This document shows positions 10,252-22,529 of a stretch of 64,000 bases of DNA, piece after piece. The translations under genes and the position numbers were made by a program. The notes beneath the pieces are model-generated. The model had not been told where the DNA came from, made no database searches, and was given only the letters and a program-made list of their open reading frames with translations. Position 1 is the first letter of the stretch. Every line of letters begins with the position of its first letter. Source of the DNA: Streptomyces triticagri (GTDB taxonomy: Bacteria; Actinomycetota; Actinomycetes; Streptomycetales; Streptomycetaceae); assembly GCF_003429565.1 (NCBI RefSeq), contig NZ_QUAK01000075.1, forward strand, positions 87,838-151,837, written 5' to 3'.

Positions 10252-10674
10252 ATGACCGAGCGGAAGCCTCCCGGCATGCGCGTGGAGACCTGGGTCGAAC
10301 GGCAGATCCGTGAAGCCGAGGAGCGCGGCGACTTCGCGCACCTGACCGGAGCGGGCAAGCCCTTGCCGAGTCTCGACCAGCCCTACGACGAACTGTGGTG
10401 GATCAAGCAGAAGATGGCGCGCGAGGGCTACTCGCAGCTGCCGCCCACGCTCGCCCTGCGCAAGGAGGCCGAGGACACCCTCGCGGCCGTCCCGGACGCG
10501 CCTTCGGAACGCGCGGTGCGCGAGGCCGTCGCCGCCCTCAACGAGAAGATCGCCGCCAACCTCCGCAGGCCCCCGCCCGGCCCTCCCCTCGGCCTGACCC
10601 CGTACGACCCGGACGAGATCGTGGCCCGCTGGCACGAGACCCGCGACGGGCACGGCGGGCACGGCGGGCACTGA
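10252..10674 (+). CDS. DUF1992 (DnaJ homologue subfamily C member 28-like) protein
   Basis: The 140-residue protein carries the conserved domain found in DnaJC28 homologues: VETWVERQIREAEERGDF, LTGAGKPLPSLD, and WWIKQKMAREG. Its function in bacteria is unknown. The J domain itself is absent, as is usual for the bacterial members. The tail ends in GHGGHGGH and the last codons and stop continue into a short CTGAGGGCA tandem repeat (three copies from 10671). Start ATG 10252 begins directly at the conserved N-terminus. Confidence 0.8.
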   Translation: MTERKPPGMRVETWVERQIREAEERGDFAHLTGAGKPLPSLDQPYDELWWIKQKMAREGYSQLPPTLALRKEAEDTLAAVPDAPSERAVREAVAALNEKIAANLRRPPPGPPLGLTPYDPDEIVARWHETRDGHGGHGGH

Positions 10675-10745
10675 GGGCACTGAGGGCACTGAGGGCGACG
10701 GCACCGGCCGCCCGCTTCCCCGCCCCATGGGGCACGATGGGGCGT

Positions 10746-11063
10746 ATGAGCATCGTGAAGATCAACGTCCTGTCCGTGCCGGCCGAGCAGCGGGAGACGC
10801 TCGAGAAGCGGTTCGCCTCCCGCGCGGGCGTCGTGGAGAGCTCGGACGGCTTCGAGTGGTTCGAGCTGCTGCGCCCCGTCGAGGGCACGGACGACTACCT
10901 GGTGTACACGCGGTGGCGCGACGAGGAGTCGTTCCAGGCCTGGATGGAGGGCCCCATGAAGTCGGCCCACCAGGGCGGCGGCGACCGCCCGAAGCCCGCG
11001 TCGAGCAGCGCCGCGGTGTGGTCCTTCGAGGTCGCCCAGCAGGCGGCCCCGAAGAGCGCGTAG
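10746..11063 (+). CDS. Antibiotic biosynthesis monooxygenase (ABM) domain protein
   Basis: The 105-residue protein is a small ferredoxin-like ABM domain protein: MSIVKINVLSVP begins the first strand, FEWFELLRPVEGTDDYLVYTRW forms the central strands and SFQAWM the helix. In this family some members are haem-degrading (IsdG/MhuD type) and others act on polyketides; length and VESSDGFEWFELLRP fit the haem-oxygenase-like branch, but the key residues cannot be judged from sequence alone. Start ATG at 10746; no strong ribosome site is seen. Confidence 0.72.
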   Translation: MSIVKINVLSVPAEQRETLEKRFASRAGVVESSDGFEWFELLRPVEGTDDYLVYTRWRDEESFQAWMEGPMKSAHQGGGDRPKPASSSAAVWSFEVAQQAAPKSA

Positions 11064-11088
11064 CGGCCTCCGGTCGGGCCGTGGTCGC

Positions 11089-11598
11089 TCAGGCGCCCAC
11101 GGCTCCGTCGATCCCCTCGCGCAGGAAGTCCGCGTGCCCGTTGTGGCGTCCGTACTCCAGGAGCACGTGCACCATCACCATCCGCAGCGACACGTCCTCG
11201 CCCCACCGCGGCTGGTGCCCGGTCAGGTCAAGGGAGTCCGCCTCCCGCTCGATGCGGCGCGCGTGCTCGACCTCGGCCTCCCAGGCGGCGAACGCCTCGC
11301 TCCCGGTGGCCCCGCTCGTGTCGTACGCCGCCTGGAAGTCGATGCGGTCGGACCAGACCATGGGGACGTCGGGATCCTCGAACACCCGCCGGAACCAGGC
11401 CCGTTCCACCTCCGCCATGTGCCGCACGAGCCCGAGCAACGACAGCGTCGACGGCGGCATCGCCTGCCGCCGCAGCTCCGCGTCGTCGAGCCCTGCGCAC
11501 TTCATCGCGAGGGTCGCACGGTGATAATCCAGAAACCCCCGCAACGTCTCCCGCTCACTCCCGGCATGGGGCGGTCCTACACGCTCGTCCACAGCCAC
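11089..11598 (-). CDS. DinB/DUF664-family protein
   Basis: This is a 169-residue four-helix DinB-type protein: RETLRGFLDYHRATLAMKC in helix one, LVRHMAEVERAWFRRVF with the first metal histidine, and MVMVHVLLEYGRHNGHADFLRE with the C-terminal histidines. The actinobacterial DUF664 branch is thought to hold metal-dependent, mycothiol-using transferases; the actual substrate is unknown. The GTG at 11598 is chosen because CGAGGAG precedes it by about nine bases; the frame upstream to 11640 lacks a site. Confidence 0.72.
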   Translation of the reverse strand: MAVDERVGPPHAGSERETLRGFLDYHRATLAMKCAGLDDAELRRQAMPPSTLSLLGLVRHMAEVERAWFRRVFEDPDVPMVWSDRIDFQAAYDTSGATGSEAFAAWEAEVEHARRIEREADSLDLTGHQPRWGEDVSLRMVMVHVLLEYGRHNGHADFLREGIDGAVGA

Positions 11599-11700
11599 CG
11601 GCCACACTCCTCGCTCGTCGTCCACGCGCGCGTGGCGCACGCCACCGAGCGCCGGATTCTACGGTGACCCGCGGAGATCCACCGGCCATAATCGCGCTCC

Positions 11701-12225
11701 ATGCGCACCTGGACGATCGCCACGGAAGCCCCCGACTCCCCCGCCGCCACGGCCCTTTGGCGTGCGTACTACACCGAGGTCAGCGACCGCTGGTTCGCGC
11801 GCGAGTACGGCCCGGGCCACAGCACTCCGGCCGATGACCTGGAGCGGGGCATCGCGAGTGAGACGGGCTCCGACCTCGCGCCGCCGACCGGGACCCTGCT
11901 CGTCGGCCGCTGCGCAGGCGTAGCGGCGGGCACCGTCGGCCTCCGTCTGCTCGACGCCACCAGGGCCGAGCTCACGCGCGTGTACGTGCGCAAGGAGGCC
12001 CGCGGCACGGGTGGCGCCCGGCTGCTCCTCGAAGCCGCGGAGGACACCGCGCGTGGTCTCGGGGTGCGGCGGCTGGTGCTCGACACGCGGCTCGATCTCG
12101 TCGAGGCAAGGGCCCTGTATGCGCGGCACGGCTATGCGGAGGTTCCGGCCCACAACAGGGGACCGTACGCGGAGGTGTGGTACGCCAAGGACCTCGAAAC
12201 GACGGGCACGCGCGCGTACGCGTAA
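11701..12225 (+). CDS. GNAT-family N-acetyltransferase
   Basis: The 174-residue protein has the GNAT core: AELTRVYVRKEARGTGGARLLLEAAE contains the acetyl-CoA pyrophosphate loop (R-x-x-G-x-G), followed by VRRLVLDTRLDLVEARALYARHGYAEVP, the C-terminal substrate half. It transfers an acetyl group from acetyl-CoA to an amine; the acceptor is not evident. No clear ribosome site precedes the ATG at 11701, so the mRNA may be leaderless. It is divergent from the DinB-like gene. Confidence 0.82.
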   Translation: MRTWTIATEAPDSPAATALWRAYYTEVSDRWFAREYGPGHSTPADDLERGIASETGSDLAPPTGTLLVGRCAGVAAGTVGLRLLDATRAELTRVYVRKEARGTGGARLLLEAAEDTARGLGVRRLVLDTRLDLVEARALYARHGYAEVPAHNRGPYAEVWYAKDLETTGTRAYA

Positions 12226-12243
12226 GGGGGCGTTTTCAGGCCC

Positions 12244-14358
<2,115 letters not shown>

Positions 14359-14487
14359 TTATGGCCTGTCGAGTAGCCTCGGGGCCGCTTCGGGCCGTAC
14401 GGCGGCGCGGCGGCATAATCGCTCGAGGCCCTGTGCGCGGACTGCCGTCCGGACACGGGGCCCGGCTCGAGGGAGGGGACCCTGAAG

Positions 14488-15513
14488 GTGAGCGGACGCA
14501 TATGTCCTGACTGCGGTGCGCCGCGGCCGGCGGACGGCGTGGACTGCGGGTGCGCGGGGGCGCGGAATCCGGCGGCGGCAGAGGGCGAGAGCGCGGATCC
14601 GCTGCGGCTGCGGATTCGGCCGTACGTGTCGATGCCGCTGCCGGACGATGCCGATGGCGGTGCGGACCTGACGCCCGGCGCGGCCCCGCTCCCCGGCCCG
14701 ATGCCACCCCTCGCGTGCCCGGACGGCGGTGAGTCGCACGCTCCCGCGTCGCACGCCCCCGCGTCGCACGCCGCAGAGCCGGGCGACCCGTGGCTCGATG
14801 CCCCGTACGACGTGTCCACGCCGCCGAGCGACGACGGCGCCCGCGGACCGGCGGCCCCGATCACCACGGCCACCGCATCCGCCACGACGCACCGCCGCCG
14901 CGGTCGCGGGCCCGCGCGCAGCGGCGGTCGGCGCCGCGCGGTCCTGGCCGTGTCCGGCGCCGTGGGCGCCGTGGTGGCGATCGCCGCGGTCTCGGCAGGC
15001 CTGTTCTCGCCGGACAGCGACGAGGAACGCGCGCTGCCCGACCCGACCCGGACGCCGGTCACCGTGGCGCCCGACCCGTCGCCGTCCGCCTCGACCGCGT
15101 CCCCGTCACCTTCGGTCTCGACTGGCTCGTCCACATCGCCCTCGCCGTCGGCGTCCGCCACCGGTTCGGCTCCGGCCGAGGCCTCGCCGACCCGGCCGTC
15201 GAAGAGCGCGACCCGGCCGTCGGCGCCGAGCAAGCGGCCGTCGCGGACCGAGCGCCCCGGCCCGCCGCCGTCCACGCCCGACGACCCGGTCGAGGCGGAG
15301 GACGAGAACACGCTGCGCCAGGGCGACAGGGGCCCCGAGGTGCTCGAGCTGCAGATGCGGCTGCGTCAGGCCGGCCTCTACGACGGCCGGATCGACGGTG
15401 ACTACGACTGGCGGGTCGCCGAGGCGGTGGGCCGCTTCCAGCAGTCCCGGGGCCTCACGGACGACCCTTGGGGCGTGTACGGACCCGCCACCCGGCGAGC
15501 TCTCGAAGGCTGA
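14488..15513 (+). CDS. Membrane-anchored peptidoglycan-binding protein with N-terminal zinc knuckle
   Basis: The 341-residue protein begins with a short cysteine motif (CPDCGAPRP, then CGC) suggesting a zinc ribbon, followed by a disordered Pro/Ala region, one transmembrane helix near residues 150-170 (AVLAVSGAVGAVVAIAAVSAG), a Ser/Thr/Pro-rich extracytoplasmic stalk, and a C-terminal PG_binding_1 domain (LRQGDRGPEVLELQMRLRQAGLYDGRIDGDYD). It should tether the inner face to the cell wall. GTG 14488 is used because GGGAGGGG lies upstream and it starts directly at the cysteine motif. It is divergent from the exporter gene. Confidence 0.78.
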   Translation: MSGRICPDCGAPRPADGVDCGCAGARNPAAAEGESADPLRLRIRPYVSMPLPDDADGGADLTPGAAPLPGPMPPLACPDGGESHAPASHAPASHAAEPGDPWLDAPYDVSTPPSDDGARGPAAPITTATASATTHRRRGRGPARSGGRRRAVLAVSGAVGAVVAIAAVSAGLFSPDSDEERALPDPTRTPVTVAPDPSPSASTASPSPSVSTGSSTSPSPSASATGSAPAEASPTRPSKSATRPSAPSKRPSRTERPGPPPSTPDDPVEAEDENTLRQGDRGPEVLELQMRLRQAGLYDGRIDGDYDWRVAEAVGRFQQSRGLTDDPWGVYGPATRRALEG

Positions 15514-15567
15514 CGCCCGGGGTGCAGGCCCCGGCGCCGGACCCGGCCCCGGAAACGCCCACCCGTC

Positions 15568-16224
15568 TCAGAACGAGACCCGGATCCCGTCCCCGTCCCG
15601 CACCACCCGTACACCGAGAAGATCGCGCACCCACACCGTGGGCCCGTACTCCGCGGCCCGCTCCCCCACACCCACGACCCGCATGCCTGCCGCGGCGCCG
15701 GCCGCGATCCCGGCGGCCGAGTCCTCGAAGACCAGGCAGTCCGCCGGATCGACGCCCAACTCCGCCGCGCCCTTGAGGAATCCCTCGGGATCGGGCTTGC
15801 TCGCGCCCACCGACTCCGCCGAGATCCGCGTCAGCGGCATCCGCAGTCCGGCCGCCGCCATCCGGCCGTCCGAGAGCGCCCGGTCCGCTGAGGTGACGAG
15901 CGCATGCGGCAGTCCGGCGATCGCATCCATGAACGCGGGCGCGCCCGGGACCGGTACGACACCTTCCATGTCCGCGGTCTCCTCGGCGAGCATCTGCCGG
16001 TTCTCCGCGTAGTTCTCGGACATCGGGCGGTCCGGCAGGAGTACCGCCATGGACGCGTAGCCCTGGCGGCCGTGCACCACCTTGATGACCTCGTCGAAGT
16101 CGAGTCCGTACCGCGCGGACCAGCGGCGCCAGCAGCGCTCGACCACGGCGTCGGAGTTGACGAGCGTGCCATCCATGTCGAGCAGGAGGGCGCGGGCGGA
16201 CAGGGCGGTGGGCTTGGCCGTCAT
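15568..16224 (-). CDS. HAD-family sugar phosphatase / phosphomutase-like
   Basis: The 218-residue protein is a HAD hydrolase of the beta-phosphoglucomutase-like class. Motif I is LLLDMDGTLV (nucleophile D16, acid D18), motif II the threonine in VTSAD, motif III the lysine in ASKPDPEGF, and motif IV VFEDSAAGIAAG. The cap between residues 25 and 95 is helical. It likely dephosphorylates a small sugar phosphate. The ATG at 16224 follows a GGAG about eight bases upstream; longer frames lack coding character. Confidence 0.85.
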   Translation of the reverse strand: MTAKPTALSARALLLDMDGTLVNSDAVVERCWRRWSARYGLDFDEVIKVVHGRQGYASMAVLLPDRPMSENYAENRQMLAEETADMEGVVPVPGAPAFMDAIAGLPHALVTSADRALSDGRMAAAGLRMPLTRISAESVGASKPDPEGFLKGAAELGVDPADCLVFEDSAAGIAAGAAAGMRVVGVGERAAEYGPTVWVRDLLGVRVVRDGDGIRVSF

Positions 16225-16652
16225 CGGCGGACTCCAGACAGAGACGAAGAAGCGGTCCCGCCCGCCGGTCAGGGTGAACGGGCAGGACCACTTTGTTCCT
16301 GCACGGTACAAAACCGAGGGCCGCCACCGCCACCCGCCTGCCCGAATCCGGGCACAACCGGCACGCCGCCCGGAACCACCGAGACGGCCCGACATCCACC
16401 GGTTCGAGCATCGACTCATTCACAGACGAATGCATCGATAACGCCCACCACCGCCACCGAGCGCCCACCCCTTTCCCGCGCCCGCGCACCCAACTCCCGT
16501 GCATCCGCCCCCGGATGACACCTCGCCAGACCCTTGATGTGCGCGCGCCAATGACGCGACCCTGTCATCCGGCGCTCACCCCACGGAAACCCCGGGGCGC
16601 CACCATGACCTGGCCACCACGGCCAACGTCCCCCCACATCAAGGGAGTTCGC
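16225..16652. other. Intergenic region between HAD and secreted nuclease genes
   Basis: The 428-base gap lies between divergent genes. An inverted TTTGT/ACAAA pair with an 11-base spacer lies around 16291-16311 and could be part of a promoter or operator of the HAD gene. The remainder is C-rich, with no frame that looks coding. Confidence 0.4.
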
Positions 16653-17303
16653 ATGTCAGGTGTCTACGCGCGTCACCGGTCCCCGCGCCGGCTCGCCGCC
16701 GTCACCGGCTGCGTCTCGGTCGCCGCCCTGCTCACCGGCAGCACCGCCGAGGCCTCGCCCCCGACCCCCATCGCCGCCTCCACGGCCCGTACGTATCTGG
16801 GCCAGTTGACCGAGAAGGCCGAGGGTTCGTCGGACGGGTACAGCCGGGACAGGTTCCCGCACTGGAGCACCCAGGACGGCTCCTGCGACACCCGCGAGGT
16901 CGTCCTGAAGCGCGACGGCAAGGACGTCGAGCAGGACAGCAGCTGCGCCGCGACATCCGGAACCTGGTTCTCCGAGTACGACGGCGAGACCTGGAGCGCG
17001 TCCGGCGACGTCGACATCGACCACATCGTCCCGCTCGCCGAGGCCTGGCGCTCGGGCGCCTCCTCCTGGACCGACACCGCGCGCGAGGGGTTCGCCAACG
17101 ACCTCACCCGCCCGCAGCTCATCGCGGTCACGGACAACGTCAACCAGTCCAAGGGCGACAAGGACCCGGCCGACTGGCTGCCGCCGCTGGCCTCGTACAA
17201 CTGCCTGTACGCCCGGATGTGGGTGCAGGTGAAGCACTACTACGACCTGGCCGTCGACCCCGCGGAGAAGACCGCACTCCAGGGCGTCCTCAAGGACTGC
17301 TGA
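16653..17303 (+). CDS. Secreted HNH-type nuclease (GmrSD C-terminal/DUF1524-like)
   Basis: The 216-residue protein has a signal peptide (cleavage near TAEA^S, residue 34) and a nuclease domain with the hallmark DVDIDHIVPLAEAWRSGA, in which the DH pair binds metal, and downstream NDLTRPQLIAVTDNVNQSKGDKDP, where asparagine and lysine complete the site. A pair of cysteines (SCDT, SSCA) and the last YNC/DC could form disulfides. It is probably an extracellular nonspecific nuclease for nutrient scavenging. Start ATG 16653 follows AAGGGAG. The gene end is followed by two diverged copies of its last codons and stop (see findings). Confidence 0.87.
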   Translation: MSGVYARHRSPRRLAAVTGCVSVAALLTGSTAEASPPTPIAASTARTYLGQLTEKAEGSSDGYSRDRFPHWSTQDGSCDTREVVLKRDGKDVEQDSSCAATSGTWFSEYDGETWSASGDVDIDHIVPLAEAWRSGASSWTDTAREGFANDLTRPQLIAVTDNVNQSKGDKDPADWLPPLASYNCLYARMWVQVKHYYDLAVDPAEKTALQGVLKDC

Positions 17304-17466
17304 CAAGCCCACCCGACCCACTGTCGGCACTCCTTGAGGACCGCTGACGGAGGACTGCTGACAAAGGGCCTTCAAGGCCGGCCCCACCGATCACCGGTCG
17401 GCCGGAACCTGTCCACTCCCCTCCCTCGTTCCGTACCGTACGGGGCGACGGAGGGGAGTGATCACC

Positions 17467-19101
<1,635 letters not shown>

Positions 19102-19120
19102 CGGAGGGATGCTTCGGACG

Positions 19121-19138
19121 GTCCGGCAGAAACCGGAC
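19121..19138 (+). terminator. Possible terminator after the PhoD gene
   Basis: A six-base inverted repeat, GTCCGG and CCGGAC with a six-base loop, lies 20 bases after the stop codon and is followed by an A/T-rich stretch. It is short, so the call is tentative. Confidence 0.4.
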
Positions 19139-19169
19139 GCCAATTAAATGTTGAACTTGCAAGCACAGG

Positions 19170-19188
19170 TTAGGCCTGCCTAACCTAG
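19170..19188 (+). promoter_or_regulatory. Iron box (DmdR/DtxR-type operator)
   Basis: The 19 bases agree at 14 positions with the Streptomyces iron-box consensus as I know it (TTAGG...CTAACCTAA) and contain the palindromic arms GGTTAGGC and GCCTAACC starting one base earlier. It lies 52 bases before the DoxX gene start. TTGCAA at 19157 and TAACCT at 19181 could be -35 and -10 elements, so a bound repressor would cover the promoter. Confidence 0.75.
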
Positions 19189-19239
19189 GGGCTTCCCGAT
19201 CGGTTTCCCGTCCCCACACGAACCGAAGGAGATCCCCCC

Positions 19240-19704
19240 ATGACTGGACGTCTCAACAGCGCCCAGCCTTACGCGATCGGCCTGTTCCGCATCGTCGTCG
19301 GACTGCTCTTCGCCTGCCGCGGCGCCGCCTCGCTCTTCGGCGTGCTCGGCGGAGCGATGGGCGGCGGCACCATACCCGCCGGCACCTGGCCCGGCTGGTA
19401 CGCGGCGGTGATCCAGCTGGTCGGCGGCGGACTCGTGATGCTCGGTCTCGGCACTCGCATCGCGGCCCTCGTCGCCTCCGGCTCCATGGCGTACGCCTAC
19501 TTCAAGGTCCACCAGCCCGAGGCCCTGTGGCCGATGGAGAACAGCGGAGAGCCGGCCGCGATGTTCTGCTGGGCCTTCCTGCTGCTCGTCTTCACCGGCT
19601 CCGGAGCGCTGGGCGTCGACCGGCTGTTCTCCTCGCGGAGCGCGGAGCAGCCGGCCGGACCCGCAGCCACCGTCACCCCCGATGAGGTCCGAACGGCACA
19701 CTGA
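19240..19704 (+). CDS. DoxX-family membrane protein
   Basis: The 154-residue protein has four hydrophobic segments and the DoxX pattern (AIGLFRIVVGLLFACRGAASLFG, GLVMLGLGTRIAALVASGSMAYAYF). DoxX proteins are small quinone- or redox-associated membrane proteins; in mycobacteria one forms a complex with superoxide dismutase. Here the gene converges on a Cu/Zn superoxide dismutase gene with overlapping ends, which fits an oxidative-stress role. An iron box upstream suggests induction when iron is low. Start ATG 19240 follows AAGGAG. Confidence 0.85.
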   Translation: MTGRLNSAQPYAIGLFRIVVGLLFACRGAASLFGVLGGAMGGGTIPAGTWPGWYAAVIQLVGGGLVMLGLGTRIAALVASGSMAYAYFKVHQPEALWPMENSGEPAAMFCWAFLLLVFTGSGALGVDRLFSSRSAEQPAGPAATVTPDEVRTAH

Positions 19705-20227
19705 AGCACGCCAGCCGGTCGCCTGCACCGCCCTGTTCGCGGTGCAGGACGACCGAGGCGGCGCCGCCCTTGCGGAAGCCCCAGTCGTGCTCCGCCACCG
19801 CGTGCCCGCGCCCCTGCGCGTCGGTCGTGAAATCGAGCCAGACCTCGTTGCGCGGATTCACATAGGCCGGGTCGGTCGAGGGCTGCACCGGGTCCACCCG
19901 GTGCTGGTAGTGCCCGCCCGCGTCCTCCGGCTGCGTCCCGCAGGGCTTCTGGTGCACATGCGCTCCGTACGCATAGCCCGCCTTCAGACCCGAGACATGC
20001 AGCGTCACCGCGGTGCCCGCCGGGGTGGCGGTCTCGCCGACGGTGATCCGCGCTCCCGCCGGCACCGTCTTCAGGTCGTACGTCTTGGCCGACGACGCCA
20101 CCAGCGCCGAAGGCGGCGCGAAGACTCCGCTCACCTGCGTCGCATACACATCCGCCGAGCCCGCGCCGGCACTGCCCGTCGCGAACAGCGCGCTCGCCAC
20201 CGCACCCGCCACCATCGCTGCCACCAT
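19673..20227 (-). CDS. sodC: Cu/Zn-type superoxide dismutase, secreted
   Basis: The 184-residue protein has a signal peptide (residues 1-25) and the Cu/Zn SOD landmarks: GAHVHQKPCG with two metal histidines and a disulfide cysteine, GGHYQH, and DAQGRGHA with a further copper histidine. It would convert superoxide outside the membrane into hydrogen peroxide and oxygen. ATG 20227 is chosen because GAGAGGAG precedes it and a signal peptide follows; the frame extends to 20398 with no site. Its last 32 bases overlap the end of the convergent DoxX gene. Confidence 0.85.
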   Translation of the reverse strand: MVAAMVAGAVASALFATGSAGAGSADVYATQVSGVFAPPSALVASSAKTYDLKTVPAGARITVGETATPAGTAVTLHVSGLKAGYAYGAHVHQKPCGTQPEDAGGHYQHRVDPVQPSTDPAYVNPRNEVWLDFTTDAQGRGHAVAEHDWGFRKGGAASVVLHREQGGAGDRLACFSVPFGPHRG

Positions 20228-20491
20228 CGTCCCGCTCCTCTCGGTCCCGCCTCGGTCTTCCTCGTTCGTACGGGACAACGCGGACGGCCGCCGTCCGGGA
20301 CGCGGCATGCGGGTGAAGCCGTACGGCGCACGGGAATCGACACCCGGGTGAACGTGAATCGGCGAACACTTGCACCCCCTGCGCCCCGACTGTCGCACCT
20401 CACGCGTACGCTGTATGGCTGACCGTCATGGCCGCCCCTGCCGCTCCCCTGCGACGTCGCGGCGTTGTAGTTGAGGAACGGGGAGTTTCGG

Positions 20492-21106
20492 GTGCTGGAG
20501 AGTGTGGGGTCGCTGATCGGCAGCCCCTGGATCTACGTGATCGTGGCGATCTCGGTCCTGTTCGACGTCTTCCTGCCCGTGCTGCCCAGCGGACTCCTGG
20601 TGATCATGGCCGCCACCGCGGCCGCGGCGGGCACCGGCGCGGCACGTCATGTGCAGGACGTGCCGGACATCGCGGCGCTCATCCTGTGCGCCGCGACCGC
20701 CTCGGTGCTGGGCGACTTCGTCGCGTACCGGCTCGCGCGGCGCGACGGGGGCCGCTTCGACCGGGCGATCGCCCGGTCCCGCCGGCTGACGTCCGCGCAG
20801 GAACGACTCGGCGCCGCCGTCGCACGCGGCGGCGGTGCGCTCGTCGTCGTCGCCCGCTTCGCGCCCGCCGGGCGCTCGGTCGTCTCGATCGGAGCGGGCG
20901 CGGCCCGCCGCACCAGCCGCGAGTTCCTGCCCTGGTCGGCCCTCGCCGGCCTGGTCTGGGCCGCGTACAGCGTGGGCCTCGGCTACTTCGGCGGCCACTG
21001 GCTGGGCGCCACCTGGCTGGCGACGGGGGTCTCGCTCGTCGCCCTGATCGCCGCGGGTGCTGCCGCGGCCTATCTCATGCGGCGCCCTGCTGCCGCGGCT
21101 CGCTGA
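20492..21106 (+). CDS. DedA-family membrane protein
   Basis: The 204-residue protein is a DedA/SNARE-associated Golgi family member with about five hydrophobic segments, the FDVFLPVLPSGLLVIMA re-entrant motif and the conserved RFAPAGRSVVSIGAG segment near the middle. Members move lipids, including undecaprenyl phosphate, across the membrane. GTG 20492 is preferred to the TTG at 20471 because CGGGGAG lies six bases before it. Its end overlaps the convergent DUF2277 gene by 32 bases. Confidence 0.85.
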   Translation: MLESVGSLIGSPWIYVIVAISVLFDVFLPVLPSGLLVIMAATAAAAGTGAARHVQDVPDIAALILCAATASVLGDFVAYRLARRDGGRFDRAIARSRRLTSAQERLGAAVARGGGALVVVARFAPAGRSVVSIGAGAARRTSREFLPWSALAGLVWAAYSVGLGYFGGHWLGATWLATGVSLVALIAAGAAAAYLMRRPAAAAR

Positions 21107-21344
21107 CCGACCGTTCCACGGATCGCGCTGCTGCCGATCCGCGTACCTCCAGGTCGGCGAGCAGATCGCGGGTCGCCGCGGTCACTGCCTCGACGGCGCG
21201 GTCGAACACCTCGCGGTTGTGTGCGGCGGGCTGCCGGAAGCCGGAGACCTTGCGCACGTACTGCAGGGCGGCTGCGCGCATCTCCTCCTCGGTGGCTTCC
21301 TCGGGAATCACGGGCGGGCGAAGGGTCTTGATGCTGCGGCACAT
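21075..21344 (-). CDS. DUF2277 family protein
   Basis: The 89-residue protein begins MCRSIKTLRPP and contains ALQYVRKVSGFRQPAAHNREVFDRAV, both characteristic of DUF2277, whose function is not known. The conserved N-terminus fixes the start at 21344 although a GGAGG lies unusually close to the ATG. A long open frame continues upstream from here but is not coding. The gene is convergent with, and overlaps, the DedA gene. Confidence 0.85.
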   Translation of the reverse strand: MCRSIKTLRPPVIPEEATEEEMRAAALQYVRKVSGFRQPAAHNREVFDRAVEAVTAATRDLLADLEVRGSAAARSVERSVSEPRQQGAA

Positions 21345-21432
21345 GCCTCCAGTGTGCCGCGCGGGGCCACTTTCGGGTGATGGGACCGAAGAGACCTCGC
21401 GTTTGAAATTCGAACAGGCGTAGCATTGCGGT

Positions 21433-21804
21433 GTGGCAGCGACCCAAGAATTTCCGAGCGACCTCCTCGCGGGGCAGGAGGAGCTGCACCAGGTGCGAGC
21501 CGAGTTGCTGGCCCTGTTGAAGCGGCTCCCCTGGTCAGTCGAGCCGCTGGACGGCTTCAGTGACACGGCGGGCTGGCGCAGGATCGAGCGCCCCGCCTCG
21601 CCCGGCTGGACGGCGGACGAGCAGGCCGAGGTGGAGAAGTTACGAGAGCGGGAGCGGGAGTTGGCGGTGTTCATCACCTGCCATCGGCACTGGCAGGAGT
21701 TCGACGCCGAGGATCTGGTGGGCGCCCGGATGCGCCTGAAGCGGACCGGACCGGGCGAGGGCGCGGCGCGGAACGACCGGGCCGAGCCCGGAACAGCGGG
21801 ATGA
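21433..21804 (+). CDS. Conserved hypothetical protein
   Basis: The 123-residue charged protein has a likely helical segment (DLLAGQEELHQVRAELLALLKRL) and a WTADEQAEVEKLRERERELA helix; no known domain is recognised. It starts with GTG at 21433. Its TGA overlaps an in-frame ATG (ATGA) at 21801 of the following phosphatase frame, so the two are probably translated from one message. Confidence 0.65.
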   Translation: MAATQEFPSDLLAGQEELHQVRAELLALLKRLPWSVEPLDGFSDTAGWRRIERPASPGWTADEQAEVEKLRERERELAVFITCHRHWQEFDAEDLVGARMRLKRTGPGEGAARNDRAEPGTAG

Positions 21805-21860
21805 CCAGGCCGAGCCCGGAGCAGCCGAATGACTTTGCCGAGCAGAGAGGCCGTGCACTG

Positions 21861-22490
21861 ATGCGCAGTCTGTACGTCGTCACCCACCCGGAAGCGACGC
21901 ACCACGTCGAGGGCGTGGTCGGCGGATGGCACGACTCGGCACTCACCGCGGCGGGCGAGTGCGCAGCCGACGCCGCCGCCCGTGCGCTGCGGGCGCGGGT
22001 GCCCGAGGGGGCGGAGGTCGAGCTGTTCTCCTCGGACCTGCGCCGCACCCGGCAGACGGCCGCGGCGATAGGCGAGTTGTTCGGCGTGCAGCCGTTCCTG
22101 GACCGCCGGCTCCGGGAGAAGTCCTACGGTCGGGCCGAGGGCCGGCCCCAGTCCTGGCTGGACGAACGCTTCGTACCGCCCCCGGCCGTCGGCGAGCGCC
22201 TCGACCACGACGAGGGCATCGCCGGTGCCGAGACGAAGGCCGTGTGGGTGGCTCGCGTCCATGCGGCCATGGGAGAAATCCTGGCGCGGCCGTGCACACA
22301 GCAGATCGTGGTGACGCACGGCGGTTCACTGACGTTCGTGGTGACGGCCTGGCTCGGGATACCCGCCGAGTCGACCGGCCGCGCGGCCTTCCGGGCGGCG
22401 GCCGGCAGCATCACGGTGCTGCACGAGGACGACTACTTCCACAACCGCCAGGTCGTCGCTCTCGGCGACACCCGCCATCTGTCGGGCTGA
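21861..22490 (+). CDS. Histidine phosphatase-family protein with altered RHG motif
   Basis: The 209-residue protein has the phosphoglycerate-mutase-like fold: LFSSDLRRTRQTAAAIGELFG, a central helix region and the second catalytic histidine in IVVTHGGSLTFV. The first motif, normally RHG, reads VVTHPEATHH: the histidine is kept but the arginine and glycine are replaced by threonine and proline. This variant seems to be a distinct actinobacterial branch. The ATG at 21861 matches the expected N-terminus; ATG 21801, which overlaps the previous stop, is an alternative. Confidence 0.78.
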   Translation: MRSLYVVTHPEATHHVEGVVGGWHDSALTAAGECAADAAARALRARVPEGAEVELFSSDLRRTRQTAAAIGELFGVQPFLDRRLREKSYGRAEGRPQSWLDERFVPPPAVGERLDHDEGIAGAETKAVWVARVHAAMGEILARPCTQQIVVTHGGSLTFVVTAWLGIPAESTGRAAFRAAAGSITVLHEDDYFHNRQVVALGDTRHLSG

Positions 22491-22529
22491 GCCGCCGGCA
22501 GCTCCACCGTGCTGCTGTCGCCCGGGAGT

